In this document: positions 8,483 through 17,675 of the stretch, piece by piece
How the letters are laid out: each line of letters starts with the position of its first letter
Numbering within the stretch: the stretch's first letter is position 1
Source of the DNA: Actinomycetota bacterium
GTDB lineage: Bacteria; Actinomycetota; Acidimicrobiia; Acidimicrobiales; Ilumatobacteraceae
Direction of reading: 5' to 3'
NCBI GenBank assembly: GCA_026393475.1
Contig: JAPLAA010000104.1
Coordinates: 1-64,000, forward strand
DNA length: 64,000 bases
Notes under the pieces: model-generated
What the model saw: the letters and a program-made list of their open reading frames with translations, nothing else
Databases searched by the model: none
What the model was told of the DNA's origin: nothing
Translations under genes and position numbers: made by a program

Positions 8483-9796
8483 TCAGTTCCGCAGTGGATT
8501 CCGCTGCGGGTTCGGGAGGTCACGGATCGCGTCGACGGCGGCATGGGCTCCGCCGCTCGTCTGGATCGAAACGGCCACCTCGAGCGCCCTCCGGCGGATC
8601 GGTTCGCCCGCCGCCGTCGCCACCGCAGCGACGAGCGCCTCAGCGGTGAGCGAGTTGGGGGCGAGCGCGACGCCCACGCCGGTGCGCTCCACTGCCGCGG
8701 CACCGGCGAACTGGTCGGTGGAGAACGGCAGCACCACCTGCGGCACGCCCGCTGCGGCGGCCTCGGTGACGCTGCCGTTGCCGCCGTGGTTCACGAACAC
8801 GTCGGTGTGTGCCAGCAAGGCGACCTGCGGGAGGTGACGTTGCACGAGCGCGCCGTCGGGCAGCGGGCCGAGTCGGTCGACGGGTGTGCTGCCCGACGCG
8901 AGCGCCAATCGCCAGCCGCCCAGGTGAGCCGCCCTCACCGCCGTCGCGAGCACGTCGTCGCGCGAGCTCAGGAACGATCCGAACGCGACGGTGACGCGCA
9001 GCCCGTCGCCCGAGGGCAACGGTGTGGCGTCGAGCGACTCGGCCCGTGCGAGCGAACCGACGAAGCGGTGGACGACCGGGAGCGGCCTGGCGGGATCGTG
9101 GAGCGCCTCGGGGTACACGTAGATCGTCGGGTCGCCGGGGGTGCTGGTGAGATCGCCGGCCGGCGGACGCGACGGCGCGCGCCGGGCGCGGACGTCGTCG
9201 GCGGCACGATCGAGCTCGCGAACCGAGTCGCGGCACTGGGCCTCGAGCGCGCGCAAGGGCCCGCGATCCGGCGTCATCGTCGATGGCCATGCCGATGGCA
9301 CGCCGTAGACCTCCCCGGGCGCCGACAGCGCGCTCGGGTGGCCGAGCACCACCGTCGACGTCGGCACGTCGAGCAGGTGCAGCGCCAACCGCGCCCCGAA
9401 CGCGACGTGATCGACCGCCACCCGGTCAGGCCGCACCTCGCGCACGATCTCGCCGAGCCGGTCGAACACGCCGTCGGGGTCGTACAGCAGGTCGTGCCGG
9501 CGGGCATCGGCTTGGTAGCGCAGGGTCTCGATCGGGCCGAGCCTGGTGGCGTCGAAGAAAGCACGGAGATGATCGTCCTCGCCCTTCGGCTGCTCGCCGA
9601 CCTCGATCACACCGGCGTTGCTGCCCCGCCCCAACCGCAGCTCGATCCAGTCGAGCCCGGCCTCGGCGACCATCGGCCGAGTGGCCGGACCGGTGGCCAC
9701 CACCACGTCGCCTTCCCGCGCCTGCCAGGCCGAGGCGATCTGCAGCAGTGGCAGGAGGTGCGACGCGTAGTCGGGGCTGACGACGAGCAGGCGCAT
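8483..9796 (-). CDS. GT1 family glycosyltransferase (UGT/MGT type)
   Basis: 437 residues, two Rossmann halves (GT-B). The N-terminal half starts MRLLVVSPDYASHLLPLLQIA, the acceptor-side signature of macrolide or sterol glycosyltransferases. The C-terminal half carries the donor-site stretch VNHGGNGSVTEAAAAGVPQV followed by LPFSTDQF. It should move a sugar from a nucleotide donor to a small lipophilic acceptor, which cannot be specified. Its ATG overlaps the TGA of the upstream glycosyltransferase (TGATG), so the two are translationally coupled and probably act in one pathway. Confidence 0.85.
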   Translation of the reverse strand: MRLLVVSPDYASHLLPLLQIASAWQAREGDVVVATGPATRPMVAEAGLDWIELRLGRGSNAGVIEVGEQPKGEDDHLRAFFDATRLGPIETLRYQADARRHDLLYDPDGVFDRLGEIVREVRPDRVAVDHVAFGARLALHLLDVPTSTVVLGHPSALSAPGEVYGVPSAWPSTMTPDRGPLRALEAQCRDSVRELDRAADDVRARRAPSRPPAGDLTSTPGDPTIYVYPEALHDPARPLPVVHRFVGSLARAESLDATPLPSGDGLRVTVAFGSFLSSRDDVLATAVRAAHLGGWRLALASGSTPVDRLGPLPDGALVQRHLPQVALLAHTDVFVNHGGNGSVTEAAAAGVPQVVLPFSTDQFAGAAAVERTGVGVALAPNSLTAEALVAAVATAAGEPIRRRALEVAVSIQTSGGAHAAVDAIRDLPNPQRNPLRN

Positions 9797-11802
9797 CAGG
9801 CGGCGAACGTCGACGGCACCGGAGAGGGCAACAGGTCGTGATACACCGCGGCCAGCGAGGCCGCCATGGTGTCGATGCTCAGGTCGCGGCGAACCTTGCG
9901 CCGCACCGTCGCGGCGCGCTCGGCGCGCTGTTCGGCGTCACCGGACGATGCGAGCGCCAACGCCTGCACGATCGAGGCGCGGACCGCCGACGGTGACAGC
10001 GTGTCGCAGAGCAGACCGTCGCGGCCGTGGTCGACGTAGCTGCGCGGACCGCCGCGGGCCGGCGCGACGACCACCGCACCCGCCGCCATCGCTTCGACGA
10101 TGGCGAGGCCGAACTCCTCCTTGTCGGCGGCACACACGTACACGCCACCGTGTTCGGCGACCTCCACCATCAGATCGGCCACGGCCGAGGGCGGCAGGTT
10201 GCCGGTGAGGGTCACCAGCGCCGGATCGGCGCCGCGGGCCGCGAGGCGGACCAGCTCGATGGTCGACTGCTCGTCGGGCGACGGCGCCCCGAGCTCACCG
10301 CCGACGATCACGATGTTCACCCGATCGGCGAGGCCGGGCTCGGCGACGACGGCGTCGACGATGCGCTGCGCACCCTTGGTCGGGTGCAGGCGACCGACCG
10401 TCAGCACCCATGGCAACGACCGGCGTTCGGCCGGGAGGCCGTCGAGCACCCGCTGCACCGCCGGCGCCGTCCCGCGCAGCCAGCGGCGCGCCCGCGCCCG
10501 ATCGATCTGGCCCACGTCGACTCCTTCGGGCACGACGGTGACGCGTCGGCCGAGATCGATCGGGTCGACGCCGAGCAGCTCCACCAGCTCGTGGGCGATC
10601 GTGGGCCGGGGCAGCACCACGAGCCGATCTGCCTGCGCGGTGAGGCGTTCCACCATCCGCGCACGGAACCAGTACTGCGCGCCGGCGTCGTCGACCGCGA
10701 ACGACCGACGATCGAGGCGACCGTCGTCCTGCAGCGCATCGATCACGATGTGCGGATCGGGCGCTGCGGTGAACACCACGGGCTGCCCGAGACGACGAGC
10801 GGCAGCGGCCGCGGCGAGGGTGCCGACGTCGGCCATGCGCAGGTGCCACACCACGCGGCGACCGGCGAGCGATCGGCCCAGCGCCGTGAAGTGCCGCTCG
10901 ATCTCGATGCGGTGCACCCATGCCTGTCGCCACGGGAGCGGACCGGGCTTCCCCACCGGGATGCGCACCACGCGGTGGCCGGGCACCAACTCCTCCGACG
11001 CCGCCTCGCCGTCGTGGCGGCGCGTCACGGTGATGACCTCTCCGATGCCGTCGACCGCGGCGAGCGACGAGCCCAGCGAACGCAGGAGTGAGGCGATCCC
11101 GCCGGCATCGCCTGAGCCGAGCGAGGTGCCGTCGCGGTCGAGGCGGGCGTGGAGGAACGGTTGGATCACGACGATGCCGTCGACCGGACGATCCGGTCGG
11201 CTCGCCCGGTCGGAGAGATGCAGCAGGTCGGTCCGATCGGCCGCAGGATCGAACGCCTCCGCGTCGGCGATGCAGCGATCGAGGCGGCGCAGCGGGGCCG
11301 ACGGGCCGGCACCGAGGCGGGACCACTCCACGAGGGTCCGCTCCGCGAGCATCGCGCTGAACCCCTCGCCGGCGGCCAGACGGGTGAGCGCGTCGATCGC
11401 GGCAGGGGTCGAGCGGCGCGCCGCCATGGCCCAGGCCGCATGCCCGGCGAAGGGCTCGTCGCCCTCGACCAGGAGGGCGAGCAGGCGATCGTCGACCGAT
11501 TCGTGGTCGACCGATCCGAGCGCGTGGATCGCCGCCAGCGCCGACACGTCGTCGCCGTGATGCGCCAGGACGAGCAGCCGATCGGCGGCATGCCGCGGGT
11601 CGGCGGCGAGCGCTGCGGCGATGCGCACGTCCTCGGCGCGTTGGAGCGCGGCCGTGAGCCGCGGCTCGGCGACGAGCGCATCGATGGCCAGGTCGAGCGC
11701 GTCGAGCGCGATCGGGGTGACCGGGCCAGGGGGTCGCGAACGGTCGTGGTGAGGGCTGTCGAGCGTGCTCATCGACAGACGGGGTTCCCGGTGAGCGCTC
11801 AT
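9796..11802 (-). CDS. GT4 glycosyltransferase with N-terminal HEAT-like domain
   Basis: 668 residues. The first ~200 residues form Ala/Leu/Asp-rich helical repeats (HAADRLLVLAHHGDDVSALA, HAAWAMAARRSTPAAIDALT) typical of HEAT/armadillo solenoids. The remainder is a GT-B enzyme: GTSLGSGDAGGIASLLRSLG, VLTVGRLHPTKG and EEFGLAIVEAMAAGAVVVAP, the GT4 E-x7-E element with nucleotide-sugar contacts. Trehalose, sucrose and glycolipid synthases share this fold. The ATG at 11800-11802 is preferred because GGAG lies 8 bases upstream; an ATG 10 codons further in is possible. It is cotranscribed with the following GT1 gene. The solenoid fused to GT4 is unusual. Confidence 0.8.
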   Translation of the reverse strand: MSAHREPRLSMSTLDSPHHDRSRPPGPVTPIALDALDLAIDALVAEPRLTAALQRAEDVRIAAALAADPRHAADRLLVLAHHGDDVSALAAIHALGSVDHESVDDRLLALLVEGDEPFAGHAAWAMAARRSTPAAIDALTRLAAGEGFSAMLAERTLVEWSRLGAGPSAPLRRLDRCIADAEAFDPAADRTDLLHLSDRASRPDRPVDGIVVIQPFLHARLDRDGTSLGSGDAGGIASLLRSLGSSLAAVDGIGEVITVTRRHDGEAASEELVPGHRVVRIPVGKPGPLPWRQAWVHRIEIERHFTALGRSLAGRRVVWHLRMADVGTLAAAAAARRLGQPVVFTAAPDPHIVIDALQDDGRLDRRSFAVDDAGAQYWFRARMVERLTAQADRLVVLPRPTIAHELVELLGVDPIDLGRRVTVVPEGVDVGQIDRARARRWLRGTAPAVQRVLDGLPAERRSLPWVLTVGRLHPTKGAQRIVDAVVAEPGLADRVNIVIVGGELGAPSPDEQSTIELVRLAARGADPALVTLTGNLPPSAVADLMVEVAEHGGVYVCAADKEEFGLAIVEAMAAGAVVVAPARGGPRSYVDHGRDGLLCDTLSPSAVRASIVQALALASSGDAEQRAERAATVRRKVRRDLSIDTMAASLAAVYHDLLPSPVPSTFAA

Positions 11803-11938
11803 ACGAGTCACTCCGTTGCCGAGCACCCCGGAGGATCACCCGACCGAGTGGTTCGACGTGTGACCCCTGACCGGCGGCCGATCGCCCGATGGACCGATGG
11901 ACCGGTCGACCGACGAGGCGGTCGACCGCTCGGGTCGG

Positions 11939-12808
11939 TCAGCCGTTGGTGGGACGGATGACGAGTTCGCCGAACTCGTCGAGGCGGTCGAGACCGCCAG
12001 GGCCGGCGTAGAAGAACGCCGGCAACATCACGCGACCGACCCCGAGCTCGATCATCTGCTCGACGCCCCTCGCAGGGTCACCCAGGTTGGTGAACATCGC
12101 GTTGATCTCGATGCTGGCCGGATCTCGCCCTTCACGCTCGGCCGCTTCGCGCACCCGCGCGATCAGCGCTGCCAACCGCTCGGGATCACCCTCGCCGGGG
12201 AAGTAGCCATCGGCGAGCCGAGCCGCCCGACGTATCGCGACGTCGGTGTCGCCACCGACCAGGATCGGGATCGACCCGTTCACCGGACGAGGGCTGCACG
12301 TGACGGGCGGGAAGTCGACGAACTCGCCGTGGAACTCGGCGTGCGGGCCGGCCCACAGCGCGCGCATCGCTTCGACGTACTCGTCGTTGCGGGCACCGCG
12401 ACGTTCCCACGGCACACCCAGCGCATCGAACTCCTCCTTCATCCACCCGACGCCGAGGCCCAGCTCGACCTTGCCGCCGCTCAACCGATCGAGCGTGGCG
12501 AGTTCCTTGGCCAGGATGAGCGGGTTGCGCTGCGGAACGATGAGGATGCACGTGCCGAGCCGCATGGTCGGCGCTGCAGCCGCGGCGAACGCCAACCAGA
12601 TCAGCGGATCGGGGATCGACGTGTCGGGTTCAGCCGGGATCTTGCCGTCGGCCGTGTACGGGTACCGCGACTCGATGGTGGTGGGCAGGATCACGTGCTC
12701 GCCACCCCACAACGATTCGAATCCGGCCGCTTCGGCACGACGACACAGCTCGAGTGCGTCCGGCCCCTCGTTGGCGATGCTGCTGGCGAATGCGAGTCCG
12801 AACTTCAC
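11939..12808 (-). CDS. LLM class F420-dependent oxidoreductase
   Basis: 289 residues, a luciferase-like barrel. Starts with GTG (VKFGLAFASSIAN) overlapping the TGA of the carotenoid oxygenase gene (GTGA). Motifs: LWGGEHVILP, then LGTCILIVPQRNPL, LSGGKVELGLGVGWMKEE and PILVGGDTDVAIRRAARLADG, all characteristic of the mycobacterial-type probable F420-dependent oxidoreductases. Coupling to a carotenoid cleavage enzyme suggests both act on one isoprenoid or apocarotenoid substrate; this is context only. It is about 21% identical by eye to the oxidoreductase at 1805-2686, so the two are distant paralogs. Confidence 0.88.
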   Translation of the reverse strand: MKFGLAFASSIANEGPDALELCRRAEAAGFESLWGGEHVILPTTIESRYPYTADGKIPAEPDTSIPDPLIWLAFAAAAAPTMRLGTCILIVPQRNPLILAKELATLDRLSGGKVELGLGVGWMKEEFDALGVPWERRGARNDEYVEAMRALWAGPHAEFHGEFVDFPPVTCSPRPVNGSIPILVGGDTDVAIRRAARLADGYFPGEGDPERLAALIARVREAAEREGRDPASIEINAMFTNLGDPARGVEQMIELGVGRVMLPAFFYAGPGGLDRLDEFGELVIRPTNG

Positions 12809-14178
12809 GCCACCACCGCCGCCGGCACCCAGCTGCCGTGGAAGCCGAACGGGATGCGCGGCAGCTCGACCGTGGCGACCGGCGTGTCGTCCATCGTCGC
12901 CGCGTCCATCACGATGAGCCGACTCGTGTCGCTGCTCGCGTCGTAGACGTAGGTCATCAGGTAGCCGTCGTCCTCGGCGGTGCCGCCCTCGGCGGGCACG
13001 AACACCGGCTCGCCCGGGATGCAACCACGACCGAGGTCGATCTCGGTGCGCTGGCCGGTGGTGCGGTCGTACTTCAAGATCGCGCCCGACTGGCTCATCG
13101 GGTCGTCGTACCCGGCGTTCTCCGGGACGGCCATCATGTAGCCGTACCGGTGCTGCAGGCCGACCAGCGAGTCGGGGACCCGCGGGAACTCGGCCGGCCG
13201 GTCGTCGATCTGCTCTTCCTTCACGCGACCGGTGGTCGTGTCGATCGTCCACCGCCACAACGACGGCGACGGGAAGTCCATCATCGATTCGCGCCACACG
13301 TGGCTCATGCGGGCGACGTCGAGCACGATGGTGTCGCCGTCCTCGTAGGAGTTCATCGGGTGGAACACGTAGCACGGGTCGATGTCGAACCAGCGCACGT
13401 CGGCGTCGGTGCCGTTGCGCGGCATGACGCCCAGCCGCGACGGGTAGTCCTCGCCCCAGTGGATCGGCATCTCGCCGCGCATCGCGGCCTCGAGGTCGAA
13501 CACCGCGGGCAGATCCATGAAGATCACGTTGTTCCGGGTGACGTTGAAGTCGTGCATCATCGTCGGGCCCCCGACGGTGATGTTCTCGGTCTGCACCAGC
13601 TGACCGTCGGCCGACACGCGCAGGTAGCGCAGGTACGGCGCGAACATCGAGTAGCCGAACGCGAGCAACTCGCCGGTGACCGGGCAGATCTTCGGGTGCG
13701 CCGTGAACGATCCGGTGAGCGCACCGCCGAAGTCGAGCGGGCCGACCGTCGACAGGTCGCCGTCGAGCACGTACGGGAAGTGCCCTTCCTCGAGTGCGAG
13801 GATGCGTCCGGCGTGTCCGATCACGTGGGTGTTGGCCTTCGACGCGGTGAGGTCGACGACGACCGACGGGTCGAGCACGTTGACCGACGGATCGGCGATG
13901 AACGGCGTCTGCACATAGCGGTTGCGGTACCACTCGGCCTGGCCGTCGCGCAGACGCACCCCGTGCACCATGCCGTCACCGAAGAACGGGTGCTCGCTGG
14001 TGCCGGTGAGCGGATTGGCACCGTTGCGCAGATAGCGCCCGTCGAGCTCGGCCGGAATCTTCCCGGTGACCACCAGATCGGTGATCGTGCGCTCGGTGTC
14101 GATCGGGCGGCCGTTGCCGCGGTGGTGTGCGGGCGTGTCGTCGCTCGCGGTATCGGTCATCGCATCGATCGTCGTCAT
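12805..14178 (-). CDS. Carotenoid oxygenase family protein
   Basis: 457 residues, a seven-bladed propeller of the carotenoid cleavage dioxygenase family. Landmarks: GRYLRNGANP and FFGDGMVHGVRL near the N-terminus, then the four iron-ligand His contexts expected for the family, visible as FTAHPK, MMHDFNVT, VFHPMNSYEDGD and FGFHGSWVPA. Such enzymes split a polyene or stilbene double bond with Fe(II) and O2, giving aldehydes. The ATG at 14176-14178 was chosen over a TTG 23 codons upstream because the extension reads into the leader. It is translationally coupled to the F420-type oxidoreductase downstream. A palindromic operator candidate lies about 95 bases upstream. Confidence 0.9.
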   Translation of the reverse strand: MTTIDAMTDTASDDTPAHHRGNGRPIDTERTITDLVVTGKIPAELDGRYLRNGANPLTGTSEHPFFGDGMVHGVRLRDGQAEWYRNRYVQTPFIADPSVNVLDPSVVVDLTASKANTHVIGHAGRILALEEGHFPYVLDGDLSTVGPLDFGGALTGSFTAHPKICPVTGELLAFGYSMFAPYLRYLRVSADGQLVQTENITVGGPTMMHDFNVTRNNVIFMDLPAVFDLEAAMRGEMPIHWGEDYPSRLGVMPRNGTDADVRWFDIDPCYVFHPMNSYEDGDTIVLDVARMSHVWRESMMDFPSPSLWRWTIDTTTGRVKEEQIDDRPAEFPRVPDSLVGLQHRYGYMMAVPENAGYDDPMSQSGAILKYDRTTGQRTEIDLGRGCIPGEPVFVPAEGGTAEDDGYLMTYVYDASSDTSRLIVMDAATMDDTPVATVELPRIPFGFHGSWVPAAVVA

Positions 14179-14273
14179 GTCAGGACCCCCATCCTCGTAT
14201 GGACTCGACGGAACTCGTCGCAGCTCCCCAGAGCCCGACATCAGCAACAGTACTCCGATCGCGCGACGAAATC

Positions 14274-14284
14274 TACCGTCGGTA
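14274..14284. promoter_or_regulatory. Palindrome upstream of carotenoid oxygenase gene (operator candidate)
   Basis: TACCG-T-CGGTA, an 11-base perfect palindrome extended by A/T on both sides, in the 271-base gap before the carotenoid oxygenase start. Short palindromes of this kind serve TetR-family repressors, but no TetR gene is adjacent. Apart from this and the nrdJ-side hairpin, nothing else was recognised in the gap 14179-14449. Confidence 0.35.
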
Positions 14285-14423
14285 AGTTAGGGGCTCGGCG
14301 ACACCGTGCCCCGGCTGACGGAACCCTGGACGCGACGATGCCCGGCACCCAGGGCAGCCGCCCTCGCCCGGGTGTCGGGCATCGATCGATGATTCCCGCG
14401 GCCGCCGACGACCACAGGATCTG

Positions 14424-14446
14424 TCCGGAGCGGCGGACCGCTCGGA
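14424..14446 (-). terminator. Stem-loop after ribonucleotide reductase gene
   Basis: Arms TCCGGAGCGG and CCGCTCGGA around a 4-base loop lie just past the nrdJ stop. The stem is GC-rich with one bulge and has no T run, so it is either a stability element or a Rho-assisted end. Confidence 0.4.
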
Positions 14447-14449
14447 GGG

Positions 14450-17353
14450 TCAGCTGCAGCCGCTGGTGCTGCCGCAGCTGGGGCAGGCGTGGCAGGAACC
14501 GGCACGGTTCATCTGCACGCCGCACTGCATGCACATCGGTGCATCGCTGTGTCGCACGGCTGGCTTGCCAGGATTCGGCGTGATCGCCGCCTGGGCCGGG
14601 CGGGCGATGCCCGACGGGTTGGTGATGTCGTTGTTCGGTGCCGTCGGGGCCACGCCCAGCTCGAGCTGGGTCGCGAGTTCGCCGACCGAGGGAACGCTCT
14701 TCGGGTCGGCGGCGATCTCGCTGCCGGTGCGGGTCTCCATGACCGACTCCTCGACGCCGGGCAGCGTGGGCTGCAGGCGCTCGTCGACCGAGAAGATGCC
14801 GAGCTCGGCGCGCTCGTCGTAGGTCATGTACTCGAGGGCGAGACGGCGGAACAGGTAGTCCATGATCGACGAGGCGAAGCGGATGTCCGGGTCGTCGGTC
14901 ATGCCGGCCGGCTCGAAGCGCATGTTGGTGAACGCCTCGACGAAGGCCCGCACCGGCACGCCGTACTGCAGGCCGTAGCTGATGCTCTTGGCGAAGGCGT
15001 CCATGATGCCGCTGAGCGTGGAGCCCTGCTTCGACACCGTGAGGAAGATCTCGCCGGGCTGGCCGTTCTCGTACTCGCCGATCGTGGCGAAGCCCTTGCA
15101 GTCGGCCACGCGGAACTCGAACGTGCGGCCACGACGGCTGCGCGGCAGCTTCTGTCGGATCGGCTGGTGGACGACCCGCTCGACGATCTTCTCGATGACC
15201 TGGGTGACCTCGGCGACCTGAGCGACCGGGGTGTCGGTCTCCTCGGCACCTTCCTTCTTCGCAGTGCTGAGCGGCTGACCGACCTTGCAGTTGTCGCGGT
15301 ACACGGCCACGGCCTTCAGGCCGAGCTGCCACGACAGCAGGTGCAGCTCTTCGATGTCCTCGATCGTCGCCTCTTCGGGCATGTTCACGGTCTTGGAGAT
15401 CGCACCTGAGAGGAACGGCTGGGTGGCGCCCATCATGCGGACGTGACCCTCGTAGTGGATCGTGTTGTCACCCATCGAGCAGGCGAAGACAGGCACGTGC
15501 TCGGCGGCGAGATGCGGCGCACCGAGGATGCTCTTCTCGCGGTCGATGTACGACACGATCTCGTCGACCTGCTGGGCGTTGTAGCCGAGGCGACGCAGCG
15601 CCCGCGGGATCGTCTGGTTGACGATCACCATGGTGCCGCCACCGACGAGCTTCTTCATCTTGCACAGACCGAGGTCGGGCTCGATGCCGGTGGTGTCGCA
15701 GTCCATCATCAGACCGATCGTGCCGGTGGGCGCGAGGACCGATGCCTGGCTGTTGCGGACGCCGTACTCCTCGCCGTCGCGGACGGCGGACTCCCAGGCG
15801 TGCTGGCCGGCGGCCACGATCGCGGCCGGCACGGCGTCGACGCCTTCGATCTCGTACGACGCGTCACGGTGCATGCGGAGCACGTTGAGCATGTACTGCT
15901 CGTTCTCGGCGAAGCCGGCGAAGGGACCCATCCGGCTGGCGGTGCGGGCGCTCGTCGCGTACGAGTGACCGGTCATGAGCGACGTCAGCGAGGCCGCCCA
16001 CGCACGACCCTCGACCGAGTCGTAGGGCAGACCGAGCGCCATCAGCAGTGCGCCGAGGTTGGCGTAGCCGATGCCGAGCTGACGGAACTTGCGGCTGTTG
16101 TCGCCGATCGGCTCCGTCGGGTAGTCGGCGCGACCGACGAGGATCTCCTGCGCGGTGAAGATCACCTCGACGGTGTGCATGTACGCCTCGACGTCGAAGC
16201 TGTCGTCGCCCACCGAGTCGAGGTCGAGGTACTTGAGCAGGTTGAGCGAGGCCAGGTTGCAGGCCGAGTTGTCGAGGTGCATGTACTCGCTGCACGGGTT
16301 GGAGCCGTTGATCCGGCCCGAGGCGTGCGCGGTGTGCCACTTGTTGATCGTGGTGTCGAACTGCAGACCGGGGTCGGCGCACTCCCACGAGGCGGTGGCG
16401 ATCTGGCGCCACAGGTCACGGGCGCGCACGGTGCGCACCGGGGCTCCGTCGAGGACGGCCTTGTAGGTCCAGTCGGTGTCGTCGAGGACGGCCTGCATGA
16501 AGTCGTCGCTGATGCGGACCGAGTTGTTGGCGTTCTGGTACTGGATGCTGAAGCTGTCGGCACCGTCGAGGTCCATGTCGAAGCCGTTGTCGCGCAGGAC
16601 GCGCGCCTTGCGCTCCTCACGGGCCTTGCACCACACGAACTCCTCGACGTCGGGGTGATCGACGTTGAGGATGACCATCTTCGCCGCACGGCGGGTCTTG
16701 CCACCGCTCTTGATCGTGCCGGCCGAGGCGTCGGCGCCACGCATGAAGCTGACCGGGCCGCTCGCCGTGCCGCCGCCGTTGAGCAGCTCGTAGCTCGAGC
16801 GGATCTTCGACAGGTTGACGCCCGAGCCGGAGCCACCCTTGAAGATCGTGCCCTCCTCGCGGTACCAGTTGAGGATGCCGTCCATGGTGTCGTCGACGGA
16901 GAGGATGAAGCACGCGCTCGCCTGCTGGGGCACGCCCTTCACACCGATGTTGAACCACACGGGGCTGTTGAACGCGGCCCGCTGGGTGACGAGGATGAAC
17001 TTCAGCTCGCTGCGGAACGACTCGGCCTCGTCGGCGTCGACGAAGTAGCCGCCCTCGATGCCCCAGGTGGTGATCGTGTCGGCGACGCGATCGATGACCT
17101 GCTTCAGCGACGACTCGCGCTCGGGCAGGCCGAGGGTGCCACGGAAGTACTTCTGGGCGACGATGTTGGTGGCGTTGAGCGACCAGCTGGCGGGGAACTC
17201 CACATCGAGCTGCTCGAACGCGACCGATCCGTCCTTCCAGTTGCTGATGCGCGCATCGCGGCGCTCCCACACGACCTGGTCGTACGGGTGCACGCCCGGC
17301 GTCGTGAAGTGACGCTTGATGCCGATGGACAGACGCTCGGGCGCCAGAGACAT
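14450..17353 (-). CDS. nrdJ: Vitamin B12-dependent (class II) ribonucleotide reductase
   Basis: 967 residues. Adenosylcobalamin-dependent reduction of ribonucleotides to deoxyribonucleotides in the cytoplasm. Visible: NSPVWFNIGV, CFILSVDDTMDG, GGSGSGVNLSKIRS, the active-site stretch NPCSEYMHLDNSACNL, LAPTGTIGLMMDCDT, and a C-terminal zinc ribbon with CMQCG and CPSCG that relays electrons from thioredoxin. Length matches the long actinobacterial NrdJ. ATG at 17351-17353 has AGGGAG 5 bases upstream; 22 more codons are open but lack a signal. Control by NrdR is likely: nrdR is 4 kb away and candidate boxes lie between promoter and gene. No B12 riboswitch box was found in the leader. Confidence 0.96.
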   Translation of the reverse strand: MSLAPERLSIGIKRHFTTPGVHPYDQVVWERRDARISNWKDGSVAFEQLDVEFPASWSLNATNIVAQKYFRGTLGLPERESSLKQVIDRVADTITTWGIEGGYFVDADEAESFRSELKFILVTQRAAFNSPVWFNIGVKGVPQQASACFILSVDDTMDGILNWYREEGTIFKGGSGSGVNLSKIRSSYELLNGGGTASGPVSFMRGADASAGTIKSGGKTRRAAKMVILNVDHPDVEEFVWCKAREERKARVLRDNGFDMDLDGADSFSIQYQNANNSVRISDDFMQAVLDDTDWTYKAVLDGAPVRTVRARDLWRQIATASWECADPGLQFDTTINKWHTAHASGRINGSNPCSEYMHLDNSACNLASLNLLKYLDLDSVGDDSFDVEAYMHTVEVIFTAQEILVGRADYPTEPIGDNSRKFRQLGIGYANLGALLMALGLPYDSVEGRAWAASLTSLMTGHSYATSARTASRMGPFAGFAENEQYMLNVLRMHRDASYEIEGVDAVPAAIVAAGQHAWESAVRDGEEYGVRNSQASVLAPTGTIGLMMDCDTTGIEPDLGLCKMKKLVGGGTMVIVNQTIPRALRRLGYNAQQVDEIVSYIDREKSILGAPHLAAEHVPVFACSMGDNTIHYEGHVRMMGATQPFLSGAISKTVNMPEEATIEDIEELHLLSWQLGLKAVAVYRDNCKVGQPLSTAKKEGAEETDTPVAQVAEVTQVIEKIVERVVHQPIRQKLPRSRRGRTFEFRVADCKGFATIGEYENGQPGEIFLTVSKQGSTLSGIMDAFAKSISYGLQYGVPVRAFVEAFTNMRFEPAGMTDDPDIRFASSIMDYLFRRLALEYMTYDERAELGIFSVDERLQPTLPGVEESVMETRTGSEIAADPKSVPSVGELATQLELGVAPTAPNNDITNPSGIARPAQAAITPNPGKPAVRHSDAPMCMQCGVQMNRAGSCHACPSCGSTSGCS

Positions 17354-17506
17354 GGATACTCCCTTTTCTTGACGATCTTCAGACACTTCAACCACGGCCC
17401 GTGAGCCATCCGTGCGCACTCACCGCTGGATCTCCCCACGCATCACCTTCGCGATCGCCACCACGGTTCGTACCGCGACGACCACCACTGCCACCACCCT
17501 TGTGCC

Positions 17507-17564
17507 ACACAAGATGTGGTAGCTGACCGGCCCCCGCGACGGTGACCACCACAAGAGGTTGGAA
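17507..17564 (-). promoter_or_regulatory. Pair of candidate NrdR boxes
   Basis: Two similar 16-mers start at 17507 (ACACAAGATGTGGTAG) and 17549 (CCACAAGAGGTTGGAA), 42 bases apart, four helical turns. The first fits the NrdR box pattern acaCwAyATaTwGtgt at most conserved positions; the second is weaker. Both lie just downstream of the predicted nrdJ transcription start, where a repressor would block. Confidence 0.5.
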
Positions 17565-17565
17565 G

Positions 17566-17595
17566 ATTACAGCACTGTAGTTACACCGATGTCAA
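17566..17595 (-). promoter_or_regulatory. nrdJ promoter
   Basis: On the minus strand TTGACA (17590-17595) is followed by an 18-base spacer and TGTAAT (17566-17571). This is the best -35/-10 pair in the leader and would give a 5' UTR of about 205 bases containing the NrdR box candidates. Confidence 0.55.
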
Positions 17596-17647
17596 CGACT
17601 GTCCCGCGGCTTTTTGTTCCCGCCGTCCCGCCCGAGCGCCCTCCCGG

Positions 17648-17675
17648 ACGCTGCGTTTTCCTGAACACGCAGCGT
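17648..17675. other. 9-bp inverted repeat upstream of nrdJ promoter
   Basis: ACGCTGCGT and its exact complement ACGCAGCGT are separated by 10 bases. It lies upstream of the nrdJ -35. It could be an operator or an RNA hairpin of a transcript entering from the molybdopterin gene side. The wider gap 17676-17937 contains nothing else I could recognise. Confidence 0.45.

Noticed and set aside
7079-9841. A 920-codon open frame on the plus strand
   Set aside because: It lies antisense to the ABC-F and glycosyltransferase genes, which have full family motifs. Long antisense frames are expected at this GC content.
11939-13933. Apparent 664-residue protein joining an oxidoreductase to an Arg-rich N-terminus
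   Set aside because: The N-terminal part is the carotenoid oxygenase gene read in another frame. The real start is the GTG at 12808.
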